DNA from: Phyto melanocephala
Lineage: Eukaryota; Arthropoda; Insecta; Diptera; Rhinophoridae
Direction: 5' to 3'
Assembly: GCA_941918925.1 (NCBI GenBank)
Contig: OW799234.1
Span: forward strand, 84,704,497-84,768,496
DNA: 64,000 nt
In this document: in pieces, positions 1 to 12,542 of the stretch
Position numbering within the stretch: position 1 is the first letter of the stretch
Layout: the number at the start of each line of letters is the position of its first letter
The notes under the pieces: generated by a model
Told to the model about the DNA's origin: nothing
What the model saw: only the letters and a program-made list of their open reading frames with translations
Database searches by the model: none
Made by a program: the position numbers and the translations under genes

Positions 1-76
1 AATTTTTTCACATAACCTTATTATGTTATTCGCGAAAATAATTTAAAACTGATAACATTATTACTGTTTGTTTTAG

Positions 77-1956
77 AATACAGTAAACGTAACTGAAGTT
101 GAAGCAGCATTGAAGGTGTATTCTGTTCATTTGCAATCTGCCAGCACTCAGCGAGAGTTATATAACGACTTGAGAACATTAGTCAAGCCTGATCCAAATG
201 CCATGTATCCAGTGACCATGTTCTGTAACTCTCGCTGCGAGAAACTTTTCACTTGAAACATGTAAATTGGTACAGAAATACAGTAAATCGAGACAAACAG
301 CTGTTTTTTCTCACTGTACTGTTTCTGTAACTATTCATGTGAGAAATACATGTCACGTAAGAAAAATACTCGTAAGCGATATAAAAAGTGTTTCTGTAAA
401 GTTTTCAGGCGAGAACTTCTCACTTTGAACTGTCAAAATAAGTCACAAACAAAAAGACCGCGAGATTGCAAATACGTTGAGCCAAAAAATATCAAAAGTA
501 TAAAATTAGTGACAAAAACATGGAAAAGGTAAAGCTTAAATGTTTTTTATATTATTAATGCATACATAAGTATGTATGTATAAATATTAATATCATATAT
601 TTGTTATCGTTTAGAAAAATATGCGGGTTTCAAAGCAACAAAAAGAAAAATTAGTTGACTACATGTTAAATAATTTAGAATTTGCCAGAGAATCCGCAAC
701 ATATTCCTTTCATCATCCTCAACCGCTCTAACTAAAGCTGAATTGTACATATTATTTGTTTCTTCTGCACTTGTTTTTTAAACACTTCTAATTTCTAAAT
801 TTTATATGTATTATTTTTCCCGCACTTTTTAAGTTTATTTTTTTTTCTCTTCTTCTTATAATTAAGTATAATTTTTGATAGCTATAACGTAACAACGTAA
901 TCATAAATGGTAGTTTTCGCCATGAGTTACAGATACACTTTTTTCTCACACATCGAGAAACGGTGGGATATTTTGTTTCATGACTTTTCGACGCGAGAAG
1001 TTCTCACTAAAGTTACAGAACATGGGTACAGGTATTCCAGAGGAGGATTATCGGGTAATATCTATGGGTTATGCTCAAAATGTTAGCTTTCCGTCGGGTT
1101 CGCAGCAAATAGGAACTGCATACTTTAAATCAGGTCGCAAAACAGCAATTTCGGAATTACAATCGAACGTCAAAATGTTCAACACATCTTCTGTATTGAC
1201 GAAAGCGATTCCATTGGAAAAGGTCCGAATTCAGTAATATCAATGCTTGATTACTACCTACGAGATGTGCATTCAACTCAAAAATTAGTGATATTCGCTG
1301 ATAGCTGTGTTTCACAAAATAAAAACAATGCGTTGATACGATATTTACAACACCTCGTCGATACTTCCAAATGTGAGTCAGTTAAATTGAACTTTTTGTT
1401 AACCGGACATACAAAGTTTTCACCTGATCGTTTTTTCGGAGTTTTCAAATCAAAATATGCCCAAACTAATGTCGACTGCTTCATGGATGTAGCTGATTGT
1501 GTTGGAAAATCATCTCGTAATGGATTTTATGTTCCTGCAACTATTCGACTTCCAAACTAAAGTGAGCCTGTTGTTGAGTGGAGAAAATGAGACGAATACT
1601 TCTCCACTAAATATAAAACTTTAGTTGAAATATCGAAGTATCATCACTTTGTATTTATTGCTCAGTCACCAGTGCAATGTAAACTTTTTGCGAATTCAGC
1701 CAGCACAAATGAAAACATACATCTGAGTATCAATACCAGTTTCGATGACAAACCAATTATAATTCCGTCACCAGGGTTATCGATGAAGCGTCAATGGTAC
1801 TTGTATAAAGAGATCCGGGGTTTATGTTTTGACGATTCAAAAAAAGATTCGCTTGCTCCTCTTCCTTTGGGCTCTGGAAATGGAAACGAAGAGGAGGATT
1901 CGAAGAAAGTGGACAATCCTCAAGAAGTGGAGGAGGCAGACGTTAAGAAGAAATAG
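77..1956 (+). pseudogene. Eroded transposon-encoded protein (GHTKFSPDRFFG family)
   Basis: Broken coding relic in three parts. Part one (77-256, 59 codons, stop at 254-256) follows a pyrimidine-rich AG that looks like a splice acceptor. Part two (about 1030-1558) carries GYAQNVSFPSGSQQ, then FADSCVSQNKNN, then GHTKFSPDRFFGVFK. It needs a frame change near 1215-1222, because the frame ending at 1237 is replaced by the frame reading GPNSVISMLDYYL. Part three (about 1570-1956) reads VVEW, KYHHFVF, then GLSMKRQWYLYKEI, with an in-frame TGA after VVEWRK. The order of these blocks matches a protein repeated many times in animal genomes, usually as unnamed 'uncharacterized' transposon proteins with a D-N/S-C-x-Q-N-K-N-N block. 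I infer a DDE/RNase H-fold transposase but cannot name the superfamily. About 0.77 kb of foreign sequence lies between parts one and two. Confidence 0.6.
257..1018. other. Insert splitting the eroded protein; possible SANT-like fragment
   Basis: This segment interrupts the relic above. Its edges carry loosely inverted sequence: TGTAACTCTCGCTGCGAGAA near 220 and GCGAGAAGTTCTCACT with GTTACA near 994-1018. Inside, an open stretch (350-532, basic, about 60 codons) ends at a GTAAAGC donor-like site. After a TTTAG acceptor at about 614, a short frame reads MRVSKQQKEKLVDYMLNN and then EFAR. This resembles the start of zeste-type Myb/SANT-like DNA-binding domains found in transposons and fly proteins. 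The reading frames do not join cleanly, so I treat it as a transposon remnant and not as a gene. Confidence 0.25.
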
Positions 1957-2521
1957 AATAAAATTAAGGACCGGTACCGTCAAGTTCTAAGGAACCAATT
2001 CGCAAGAACCGTCGATTAAAATGATTTTTCTATTTTTTTAAATTGTTCATAAGGAAAAAAATAAATTTTTTGTAGTTTCGTTACGCGCACACTTTTGTGG
2101 CATGGGATCGGTCTCATTCGATGCTCAGTTGTTGTTGTACCCTTAGGTCCCTTTCTCTATGCTCTGTCATATATGCATGTGTACGCTTATAGTTGTATAT
2201 CTACTTAGTTGAAGAAAATAATGTTTTAAGATTTTTTACGGCAGACTTTAAGATATGGTGTTCAATTCAAGTCGCAATAAGCATATACATACATAGAAAA
2301 AAAATTTTTCCTTAAAAATTTTTCCTAAAAATTTTTAGCTTAATAAATCCATTTACAACTTGAAAATGGTCGAATAGAAAAATGTCGGGTATTCATTTAT
2401 CACCCTAAATAAATATTCCATTCACTTTTCAAGCACCCGCTTATAAAGTTTCGTTAATTTAGACTATTCACAAGGTGTCCTATCGTTTCAGATTGTCATA
2501 ATGTTTTAGAATTTCACAATA
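1957..2521. other. No recognised feature
   Basis: AT-rich sequence with short A and T runs between the eroded transposase and the first CACAG-type element. I see no coding frame or known repeat end. Confidence 0.4.
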
Positions 2522-3430
2522 CACAAAAAAAAAATAAATATTAATTTCAATTACGAAATTAATACTATTAATTAAAAAAATGTTTAATTTTGCTCCAATC
2601 ATCAAAATGATACTATTAATTAAATAAAAATTAACAGTTGTAATTGAAAAAATATTGCGAAAAATATCAATTAAAACAATATTAAAAAATGAATTAAAAT
2701 GTTCCTAATTTTTAAAAATGATTTTAATTAATTGAATCATGCCTATAATTGAAATTTGCTATTTATATAAATAAAGAATTTATTGTATCAATAATTTATA
2801 TTATTAAAACTGTTTTAAATACAATTACCCAAAAAGAAAAAATTTATTTTTTTAATATTTTGGCTTAACATATATTTTAATTACATTTCATTACTTATAC
2901 ACTAATAATTTAATATAAGATGTAGGGTTCCACGCTGGATTTATGAAAATAATTGGTAGCATCAACACCCTAGACATAATGGAATATTTACCGGTAGAAA
3001 AGCTTGTTCAGAGTGTAGACTACTACGGACTTACCTATTAAAATGGGAATCTTGAGCAATATATCAGAATACAAGATATATTGGCTTTGGACACATCTAG
3101 AATTAAACTGAAACAATTTATTATATTTAAAACAAGATATATTTATTATGTGTGTGCACCTACCAGAAGTATCTCTTGTAGATTGCCCACTATTTTTTAT
3201 TATTCTGCTCCTTGGATAACAAATATTAAATTTATCCTTCTAAAGCAAATTTTCAAAAAATGTTATTTAAAATAAAATTTTTTATTTTTCCAACTGACAG
3301 ATATCTCAATGTTTTTTAAAAATATTTTATATCAATTAAAAAAATTAATTAAATTAAATTTTAATTAGAATTTAAAACCAAGACAAAAAATCAATTAATA
3401 AAAAAAATTTAAGGAATATTTTTTTCTGTG
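2522..3430 (+). mobile_element. CACAG-TIR nonautonomous DNA transposon, copy 1
   Basis: It starts CACAAAAAAAAAATAAATAT and ends AATATTTTTTTCTGTG, flanked by TA at 2520-2521 and 3431-3432. It shares its body with the copy at 19115-20210 and, reversed, with the copy at 25461-27523. Shared features are a 5' TTTCAATTACGAAATTAAT block, a TGTAGGGTT core, and a 3' ACTGACAGA block with long AATTAA runs. No transposase is seen. TIRs plus TA duplication place it with Tc1/mariner-type or similar TA-targeting MITEs. Confidence 0.75.
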
Positions 3431-4220
3431 TAGTTAAAAAAAATTTTGTTGCTTTTCAAGTAAAAACTGTTTTAAACTAATACAACTATATATGTATAGT
3501 ATGTTCATTGTGCTGACATAACTATTCAGATAATTGCGGCAATCGGTTAGAAATCTGCTAAACCGTAGTATTTGTAATGTTTGCCCTTCCGTTATTCGTT
3601 ATTCGGCGATTTAAGTTTAACATATCACACTTAGTTATGAAGACTAGTTTGCAACAGTCATATTGTTGATTATTTTTTTGGAACACCTTGTGAATACAGT
3701 AAATGTATGATCATGTAATGTGTATCCATTTAATTATAATTTGTACACAAAATCGATATGTCGAATAAATAATCTTAGTCACTCAAACAAATATTTGCAA
3801 ACGAAATCTCTTATTCTTCTTTCGTGTAGATAAACATAACATACTTCTTTACAACCCCAACAAAGCATTTGTGAATTGTAACAATAATGATGCCAATTGT
3901 AGAAATAACTGAGCTTAAACTCATAATGAAAATTCAGACATGCTTTCAATATTTAACTAAATGGCTCAAGTGAGAGAAAACAAATCGTCATTAATATGTT
4001 AAAACTAAATTGCACGCACTTAAAATACAAATCGTAACTCAGCAGGCTACCAGCCAGTGATGGGAACGCTTTTTTTTAGAAAATAGCTAGATTTTTTTCT
4101 AAGTTAAAAATTTAGCGGTACATAGCTTACTTTTTAGGAAAATTTATTAACAATTTTAAACATAACCCTTTAAGTTGATTGATTATATGGTCCCCTTTTA
4201 CACTTAACAAATTCAAATTT
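3431..4220. other. No recognised feature
   Basis: AT-rich sequence between two elements. No open frame of interest and no repeat match within this window. Confidence 0.4.
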
Positions 4221-6903
4221 AACAAGTAAGAGCACTATATTTAATCTTTTATACCCACCACCAATTTTGTGTACATTTACAGCACAATATTTATTATTTT
4301 GTTAATCGCTATGGAATAATCTCTTTATTATAAAATATGTATCACTTTCTTTGTAGAGGGTGGTTAAATTTTAAGGGCCCATGTTTAAGGTGAACCACAT
4401 CTAAACTTCAACTTTTTTCTTGTATTTCATTTGACATTTCTCAATCTCAATTTGAACCGTGCAAATCGAGCAACGCTTTTAAATATTAAATGTTTTTATA
4501 AAAATGGGCGTTCAAATCAAAATGCATTTTGTGCACTTCGTGATTCTTTTGGTCAACATAATCGTTCGAATTCGTCCACAATCGTGAGAATTGTAAAAAA
4601 TATTTAAATGTCTGCAAAGCAGGTCTGTATGAAATGTGAAAACATCTGTGAATGCCATCTTAGTTCGTTGAATGGGAAACATTGCTGTTTTTCACGATAG
4701 TGTGACAAAAGAGCAAGCAACCTCGACTCATCATCGTGCCCAACAATCGAGCATCAACAGTGTCATTGAAAATGAAATGTGCCGCCTAGGTTGGGGGGCC
4801 ATTTGGCCGATATTTTGTTCTATACATAATTGAAGCATACAAATATTATCATTATAAAAATAAATGATAATAATTTCATAATAATTTAATTCAAAATCAA
4901 CATAGTCCCTTAAAATTAAACCACCCATTATAACTTCGGTATGCTAGTAAAATGTTTTCGTAAATTTAGTCTTTCAATGAAAGTGGCCGTTAAAATACGC
5001 GTGTCAATAAAGTTTCTGCTAATAAACATAACTTAGATATTTCAATATAGTCCTTTAGTATTCCAAAATCTTTATTCATAGAGAATTTACATGAATTTAA
5101 GAGGAAGAAAGTGAATTTAAGTTTAAATTTTAAGGGCCACAGGGTGATTTAAAATATACATTCTCTGCATTTTTCTAAAACGGGAAATTTATTAGTAAGA
5201 TTTTGATTTTTAAACTTCTATAACATTTTGCTTTTAAAAGATTTTCAAACGAAATAAGTTTTGTATAATTTTAAAATTTGTTAGTCATTAGTACATGAAA
5301 ATAAATTGTTTATAATGTTTAGAGATAATTTTTTTTTACTTAAGTCAAAATTTTCCTAAATTCCCATTTTTAATAGAGCATAACTTCAGGAGAACATAAG
5401 CATAAGTTGTTAGCATGCCATCTAGTAGTTGCTAGTAGAGTCATCTATCTTATCATCTTTATCTTATATTTAGCTACAGTACAATAAATGGAGCAGTGTA
5501 AGATGAATAAATGCTAATATATATGACTAATATATTTTTATAAAAATTTAAGGAAAAAAGTGTGCGTGGCACATCTATTTTCCGTTATAACGAAGACTTT
5601 GACCAAAAAGCTATGTTTGCAAAATTTTAGAATCGTACATATAGTTTTGTCAGTTTTATTACGTTTTAAATTTGAAATATACACTGTGCGGTATAAATTT
5701 TCGTACATTTTTATCTATAACTCTTTTCCTAATTCATAGATTTAAGCGATTTTCAGGGAAAAATATTTTTGTGACTCGATAAATCTATATTCGAAGTTTC
5801 ATGACTATACGTTTATGCGTCTGGACACAATTTAAAAGTGAAAGTGGGCGTTATAGTAGGCGTGTCAAATTTGTTTTTGCTAATGAGTACAACTTAGGTG
5901 TTTCAATACAGTCCTTTATTATTCCAAAATCTTTATTAATAGAGAAATTATATGAATTTTAGGTAAAACGTTATATGGGAGGTGGGCGTGGTACCTTAAT
6001 TTTTTGGAATAGTAATGAAATTGCCTAGGGGGATAGACGTAGCAAAATTTATCATTATACCTCTAATTTTAGCGGTTTTATGAGCTTTTAAATTTCATTA
6101 ACGGTAGATAACGTGAAAAGTGGACGTTATAGTAGGCGTGTCAAAGTTATTTTTGCGAATGAGTACAACTGAGGTGTTTCAATAAAGCCCTTTATTATTC
6201 CAAAATCTTTATTAATAGAGAAATTATATGAATTTTAGTTAAAACGTTATATGGGAGGTGGGCGTAAAAGTGGGCGTGGCACATTGATTTTCCGTTACAA
6301 AAAAGCGCCTCACTAAAAAACTAAGTGTGCAAAATTTCAGAGTCGTACATCCAATTTTGTTGCTTTTCTGACGTTTTTGTTTTTAAATATACCGAAAAAT
6401 ACACTGTGCGGTATAAATTTTCGTACATTTTGATCGATAACTCCACTCCTAATGCATAGATTAAGACAATTTTCGGGGAAAAATATTGCCTTTACCCAGG
6501 AAATACATATTCGAAGTTTCATGAGTCTACGTTAAGGCGTTTGGACACAATTCCATTTTATTCGATGTTCGAAGGACACGGTTTTTTCGACCTACTCTTG
6601 CTTTTCGAGCTATAACTCTCTTCCTAATATTCCGATTTAGCCCATTTTCAATACCAAACAAACCTTGTCTATAAGAAAGATTCTGGCAAAATTTGAGCCC
6701 CCTAGCTTTTTCGGTGCGACCTCTATCGTGCTTTCAACAGACGGACAGACGGGCAGACGGACGGACATAGCTAGATCGTCATAAAATCAAACCCCGATTC
6801 AGAATATATATACTTTATGGGGTCTAAAATGGATATTTCGATGTGTTACAAACGGAATGACAAAATGAATATACCCCCACCATTGTTTTGGTGGCGGGTA
6901 TAA
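4221..6903 (-). mobile_element. Helentron/DINE-1-like element, TATACCCGCC family, copy 1
   Basis: The element lies reversed. Its 3' end is at the left (AACAAGTAAGAGCACTATAT, 4221-4240) and its 5' end at the right (GGTGGCGGGTATAA, to 6903). Near the 5' end are the shared DINE/mini-me blocks in reverse: GGGTATATTCATTTTGTCATTCC, ACCCCATAAAGTATATATATTC, and a short (GTCC/GTCT) tract at about 6739-6770. The body contains repeated modules with GTGGGCGT and a TTTCAATA(C/A)AG block. A mariner-like element (4356-4928) is inserted near the 3' end. No RepHel protein is visible, so it is nonautonomous. It matches 51352-53950 in the opposite orientation over nearly its whole length. Confidence 0.7.
4356..4928 (+). 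mobile_element. Deleted mariner-like element, GGGTGGTTAAATTTTAAGGG family, copy M1
   Basis: Left end GAGGGTGGTTAAATTTTAAG and right end TTAAAATTAAACCACCCAT form terminal inverted repeats, with TA at 4354-4355 and 4929-4930. Codons for a helix-turn-helix N-terminus can be read with breaks: NGRSNQNAF, then SFGQHNRSNSSTI. This is typical of the DNA-binding half of mariner-like transposases. The catalytic half is missing. The same insertion occurs at the equivalent point of the element at 51352-53950. Confidence 0.75.
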
Positions 6904-7074
6904 CAAACGAAATTTTATGGGCAAGAGAACAAAGAGTTTTTTTTTATTACTTTTAGCTCTCAGGCTTCACATAAATTTTTGTTTTAATTTTCTAATGAGT
7001 ATTAAAAAAATAAGTTTTTATTTCTTTTAGGTGTGATTTAAAAAAATTTGTTATTATAGTTTTTCTTTTCTTAA

Positions 7075-7343
7075 GCCTGTAGTACACGAAATGTAAAAAG
7101 CCACATGCACATGTGGGTCTGACGTCACTAAAATGTTTGATATATTTTTTAGAATAGTAGTAGTGGCTGCATACGTAGTAGTAGTGGCTGCATACGTTAA
7201 GATTATGATATTACACGAAATGTATGTATTTTATTAAAAAAATGCAAATGAAACACATAAGACCGAAGCGGATACATTTATGCTTTATGCTGACGTCTAA
7301 ATAACATGCGTATATGGCTTTTTACATTTTGCGTACTACAGGC
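7075..7343. mobile_element. 269-bp MITE with TTAA target duplication
   Basis: The ends are near-perfect inverted repeats, GCCTGTAGTACACGAAATGT at the left and the complement of GCGTACTACAGGC at the right. The inversion continues through TAAAAAGCCA on both sides. TTAA flanks both ends (7071-7074 and 7344-7347), a piggyBac-type target, although the termini do not begin with CCC. Inside is a short direct duplication of AGTAGTAGTGGCTGCATACG near 7148-7200. Confidence 0.7.
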
Positions 7344-7772
7344 TTAACAGTGAACAACAACAAGAAATAAGAATTTTCTCCAGTTTTATTGCCACCATAA
7401 TACGGCATCAGAAAGGTATTTTGTAGCTAACGCGATAAGGAGCACTTTTAAAATCCTTTATTTGTATTTTAGTCATTAATATACTTATAAACTTTCAATC
7501 TAGACATCTTTTTATTAATATTTTTTATTGCATTCCAACTAGTTTATACATATGTTTATCTTTCTGCCTGGGATATGTATGAGCTGTTGGTTCCCTTTTA
7601 TGGTTTCGTTACAAAGGGGTTACAATTGCGAAAGAAATAACATGAAAAACGTCCAACTTCATTTAATATATTGCAATTTTTATTCCGATTTAAGTTTTGG
7701 TTTTACTAAGAAAAAGTAAAGCTCTAGTGATACAAAGAGTGGGTCCCCAAAAATCGCTCCAAAATAACACTA
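7344..7772. other. No recognised feature
   Basis: Short AT-rich spacer between the MITE and the first DINE-like copy of the next cluster. Nothing coding is seen. Confidence 0.35.
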
Positions 7773-8440
7773 AACAAGTAAGAGTGCTATATACGGCCGT
7801 GCCGAATCTGATATACCCTTCACAACGTGTAGTCATGCAATAACAATTGTTTGTATCGCCATTAGTTTCATATTAAATGCGTACATACATATACAAACAT
7901 CCAATTGCAGAATTATAAATTGAGTTTACGAATGTGTTTCCAAACAAAAAAAAAAAAAATTACAAAAAAAATATAAAAAAATGTATTAAAAACGAAAAAA
8001 TTACAAAAAAAGTTACAAAAAAAAATTACAAAAAAAAATATTAAAAAAAATTTAAAAAAATATTTTTTTTGCTCAGCTGGGATTCGATGCCACGTTCACT
8101 CTAACCAGTATATGTATGTTGTTGTTGTAATTGTGGAAAAAAACGAGTTGGTCGTGGTTTTTGCTCATATCTCAGAAAGTTATGGAGCGATTGTGCTGAA
8201 TTTCAATAGCGATTCATTCCCGGATATTTCCAAAAGATTGATACTATACTCAGATCTGAGGAACATATAGTTGCTTCTAAAAGTTGATTTCAACTAACAC
8301 ACGGGCAGATGGTAGGGGCTTACTCGTTCATAAGCTTTCAGAAAATATATACTTTATGGGGTCGGTAATGAAAATTGTAGATATTACAAACGGAATGACA
8401 AAGCTATATATACCCTTGTGCACCACAGGTAAAGGGTATA
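7773..8440 (-). mobile_element. DINE-1/Helentron-like element, TATACCCTTCAC family, copy H1
   Basis: This is a complete reversed copy. The left end is the complement of the family 3' end: AACAAGTAAGAGTGCTATAT, then the ACGGCCGTGCCGA hairpin, then TATACCCTTCACAACGTGTA. The right end is the 5' terminus in reverse (CACCACAGGTAAAGGGTATA). Internal landmarks are ATAAAGTATATA (reversed), GCTCAGCTGGGATTCGATGC, and the TGAGCAAAAACCACGACC block in reverse. The subterminal inverted repeats, the 3' hairpin and the ACTTGTT end suit Helentron-type nonautonomous elements. Confidence 0.7.
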
Positions 8441-8704
8441 AAAGGCGGTGCTCGTAATCTACAGAACACACGTACGAAATTCACACAATGAAAATATTTG
8501 TATAAAATAGTAGTAATTAGAAATATTCAGTTGAGTTGGCAACTTTGTGCTTTTGCCAGCTCATTTTAAAATGATCAAACAGAACTACATCTGCAAAAAC
8601 CTTCCAAGGAAATACGGCCCATATTTAAATCGACGACAGCAACATTAAATGCTTCCATTAATATACCCTTTACCCGTAGCACCAAGGCTATAAAAATATA
8701 TTTT

Positions 8705-9180
8705 TATACCCTTCACACAGTGAAAAAGGGTATATATAGGTTTGTCATTCCGTGTGAAATTTCTACAATTTTCATTTCCGACCCCATAAAGTATATATTT
8801 CCTGAAAGCTTATGAATAGGGAAGTCGATTAAGCCCTGTCCGTCTGTCCGTCTGTCCGTCTGTCCGTCTGTCCGTCTGTCCGTCTGTCCGTCTGTCCGTC
8901 TGTCCGTGTGTATGTTGAAATCAACTTTTTGAAGCCCCCCGACATCGCCCGGACCCGCATGAGGTATTAAAATGTTGGAAATATTCGGGAGTAGATCGCT
9001 ATTGAAATTCAGAAAAATCGGTACATAAATAACTGAGATATGAGCAAAAAACCACGACCACCTCGGTTTTTTTTTAACAATAGACACTAGATGAGCTTAT
9101 GTTCGAATCCCAGTTGAGACAAAAAATTTTTTTTTTTTTTATTTTTTTCATTTTTTTTTGTGTTATTTTATTTTTTATAC
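8705..9180 (+). mobile_element. DINE-like element copy H2, 5' part entering the tandem array
   Basis: It starts TATACCCTTCACACAGTGAA and folds on AAGGGTATATATAGG. It then shows the standard GTCATTCCGT, CCCATAAAGTATATA, long GTCY tract, CCCGACATCGCC, and GAGCAAAAAACCACGACC blocks. The GTTCGAATCCCAGTTGAGAC stretch near 9093-9113 resembles a pol III B box. No 3' end of this copy is found before the next 5' end at 14670. The 5.5 kb array therefore sits where its 3' half should be. Confidence 0.65.
8837..8906 (+). repeat. (GTCYGTCC)n microsatellite inside DINE-like element
   Basis: About eight units of GTCCGTCT follow the conserved GTCGATTAAGCC core. Dipteran mini-me/DINE-1 elements are known for seeding GTCY microsatellites at exactly this spot. 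Neighbouring copies here have only one to three units, so this copy has expanded. Confidence 0.85.
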
Positions 9181-9549
9181 GTACTTACATTCAAAAACTC
9201 AATTTATAATTTTTTTACAATGGTACGTTTTTGAGCGGATAAAATACTTTATTATAAAGAATAATAATGAAACATATAGTAGGTATGTATGTATGTATGT
9301 ACGCATTTATTTAAAGAAAACAAAATGTCACCGCGGCTTTCGCTGCTAGAGATAACAAAGTAACAACAGCTATAACCTTGATCAACGTAGCATGTGTGCG
9401 TGTGTAAAAAACCTACATACGAATATTCATTCAAACATATTGCTAATACTTAAATGTATGTATGTATGTATGTATATGATTTTTATTTTGTATGAACCTC
9501 ATATAGGTTGCAAGTACTTTTGTATATTTAAGTTATATAAATATTTATA

Positions 9550-9610
9550 GGATGGTAGTGCAGTGGGTACACCACTGAACTATGAAGCTGGTGGTACGCA
9601 GTTCGATACC
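9550..9610 (+). ncRNA. tRNA-like segment, array copy 1
   Basis: GGATGGTAGTGCAGTGGGTA is followed 31 bp later by CAGTTCGATACC. These resemble the pol III A box (TGGTAGTGCAGTGGG) and B box (GTTCGATACC) at tRNA-like spacing. A seven-base CTATGAA stretch sits where an anticodon loop would be, but the anticodon stem pairs poorly. I take it as a tRNA-derived or SINE-like piece captured in the repeat and not as a working tRNA gene. Confidence 0.4.
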
Positions 9611-11082
9611 ATTAAGTGTTTGCTTAATTTTTTTTTTTTACATTTCAATGTTTCATGGTCAATATGAGTAGAATATGAAATATCATGACTAGCAAAATAC
9701 GATGCACTATGAAAAAAAAACTAAACTAAATACATATCTATTTTTATGTATTTTTCCCATTGAGTACGTAGTATACGTTAATACATATTATATATTTTAA
9801 ATTTCAATAATGTATGCTCTATTACTCTTTACTTTTTCCTTTTTTTAATTATTTTTTTAATTATTTTAATTAAACTATATATGTACGTAAATTTATTTTT
9901 TTTTTACAATGGGATGTTATTTTTATATATGTATGTTTTTTAAGTATGTACGTATTTTATATGAGATGAATGAATTTGCCATTGGGAGATTAGTAGCAAA
10001 ATACGATGCACTATGAAAAAAAAAACTAAACTAAATACATATCTATTTTTATGTATTTTTCCCATTGAGTACGTAGTATACGTTAACACATATTATATAT
10101 TTTAAATTTCAATAATGTATGCTCTATTACTCTTTACTTTTTCCTTTTTTTAATTATTTTAATTAAACTATATATGTACGTAAATTTATTTTTTTACAAT
10201 GGGATGTTATTTTCATATATGTATGTTTTTTAAGTATGTACGTATTTTATATGAGATGAATGGTGTTACAAACTATTGTTATTGCATGACTACACCTTTA
10301 CTTCTTCTTAATTTTTTTAATTAAACTTGCAAACAAGTGCAAGAAATTACATGCCGTTGGGAGATTAGCGGTTACATCAATAAACTTCAAATTCGTTGTA
10401 GTGTAAAAATTAATTTTTTTCACATAAATACCTAGATACATTCATACAAATGTCCATATAAATTACATTTATTTATTTCCATTAAGAAATAATTTTAAAT
10501 GCAATACCTTACTACACCTTTACTTCTTCTTAATTTTTTTAATTAAACTTGCAAACAAATGCAAGAAATTACCTACATGCCGTTGGGAGAATAGCGGTTA
10601 CATCAATGAACTTCAACTTCGTTGTTGTGTAAAAATTAATTTTTTTCACATAAATACCTAGATACATTCATACAAATGTCCATATAAATTACATTTATTT
10701 ATTTGCATTAAAAAATAATTTTAAATGTAATACCTTATGCTAAATGTAACAACTCTTAAGGAAAATAATAGATTTTTTCAATCTTCCTCTGGTAACTCTG
10801 CTCACAATATTTTTCAATCTTCCTCTGGTAACTCTGCTCACAATATTTAAAGAAAACAAAATGTCACCGCGGCTTTCGCTGCTAGAGATAACAAAGTAAC
10901 AACAGCTATAACCTTGATTCAACGTAGCATGTGTGTGCGTGTAAAAAACCTACATACGAATATTCATTCAAACATATTGCTAATACTTAAATGTATGTAT
11001 GTATGTATATGATTTTTATTTTGTATGAACCTCATATAGGTTGCAAGCACTTTTGTATATTTAAGTTATATAAATATTTATA

Positions 11083-11143
11083 GGATGGTAGTGCAGTGGG
11101 TACACCACTGAACTATGAAGCTGGTGGTACGCAGTTCGATACC
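11083..11143 (+). ncRNA. tRNA-like segment, array copy 2
   Basis: Identical to the segment at 9550, carried in the second array unit. The A-box-like and B-box-like words are both intact. Confidence 0.4.
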
Positions 11144-12481
11144 ATTAAGTGTTTGCTTAATTTTTTTTTTTTACATTTCAATGTTTCATGGTCAATATGA
11201 GTAGAATATGAAATATCATGACTAGCAAAATACGATGCACTATGAAAAAAAAAACTAAACTAAATACATATCTATTTTTATGTATTTTTCCCATTGAGTA
11301 CGTAGTATACGTTAATACATATTATATATTTTAAATTTCAATAATGTATGCTCTATTACTCTTTACTTTTTCCTTTTTTTAATTATTTTAATTAAACTAT
11401 ATATGTACGTAAATTTATTTTTTTACAATGGGATGTTATTTTTATATATGTATGTTTTTTAAGTATGTACGTATTTTATATGAGATGAATGAATTTGCCA
11501 TTGGGAGATTAGTAGCAAAATACGATGCACTATGAAAAAAAAAAACTAAACTAAATACATATCTATTTTTATGTATTTTTCCCATTGAGTACGTAGTATA
11601 CGTTAATACATATTATATATTTTAAATTTCAATAATGTATGCTCTATTACTCTTTACTTATATATGTACGTAAATTTATTTTTTTTTTACAATGGGATGT
11701 TATTTTTATATATTTTTAATTAAACTTGCAAACAAGTGCAAGAAATTACATGCCGTTGGGAGATTAGCGGTTACATCAATAAACTTCAAATTCGTTGTAG
11801 TGTAAAAATTAATTTTTTTCACATAAATACCTAGATACATTCATACAAATGTCCATATAAATTACATTTATTTATTTCCATTAAGAAATAATTTTAAATG
11901 CAATACCTTACTACACCTTTACTTCTTCTTAATTTTTTTAATTAAACTTGCAAACAAATGCAAGAAATTACCTACATGCCGTTGGGAGAATAGCGGTTAC
12001 ATCAATGAACTTCAACTTCGTTGTTGTGTAAAAATTAATTTTTTTCACATAAATACCTAGATACATTCATACAAATGTCCATATAAATTACATTTATTTA
12101 TTTGCATTAAAAAATATTTTTAAATGTAATACCTTATGCTAAATGTAACAACTCTTAAGGAAAATAATAGATTTTTTCAATCTTCCTCTGGTAACTCTGC
12201 TCACAATATTTTTCAATCTTCCTCTGGTAACTCTGCTCACAATATTTAAAGAAAACAAAATGTCACCGCGGCTTTCGCTGCTAGAGATAACAAAGTAACA
12301 ACAGCTATAACCTTGATTCAACGTAGCATGTGTGTGCGTGTAAAAAACCTACATACGAATATTCATTCAAACTTATTGCTAATACTTAAATGTATGTATG
12401 TATGTATATGATTTTTATTTTGTATGAACCTCATATAGGTTGCAAGTACTTTTGTATATTTAAGTTATATAAATATTTATA

Positions 12482-12542
12482 GGATGGTAGTGCAGTGGGT
12501 ACACCACTGAACTATGAAGCTGGTGGTACGCAGTTCGATACC
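12482..12542 (+). ncRNA. tRNA-like segment, array copy 3
   Basis: Identical to the segment at 9550, carried in the third array unit. Confidence 0.4.

Noticed and set aside
8713..9087. 124-codon minus-strand frame
   Set aside because: It lies wholly within a DINE-like element and its middle is a translation of the (GTCY)n tract. Equivalent frames in other copies are broken.
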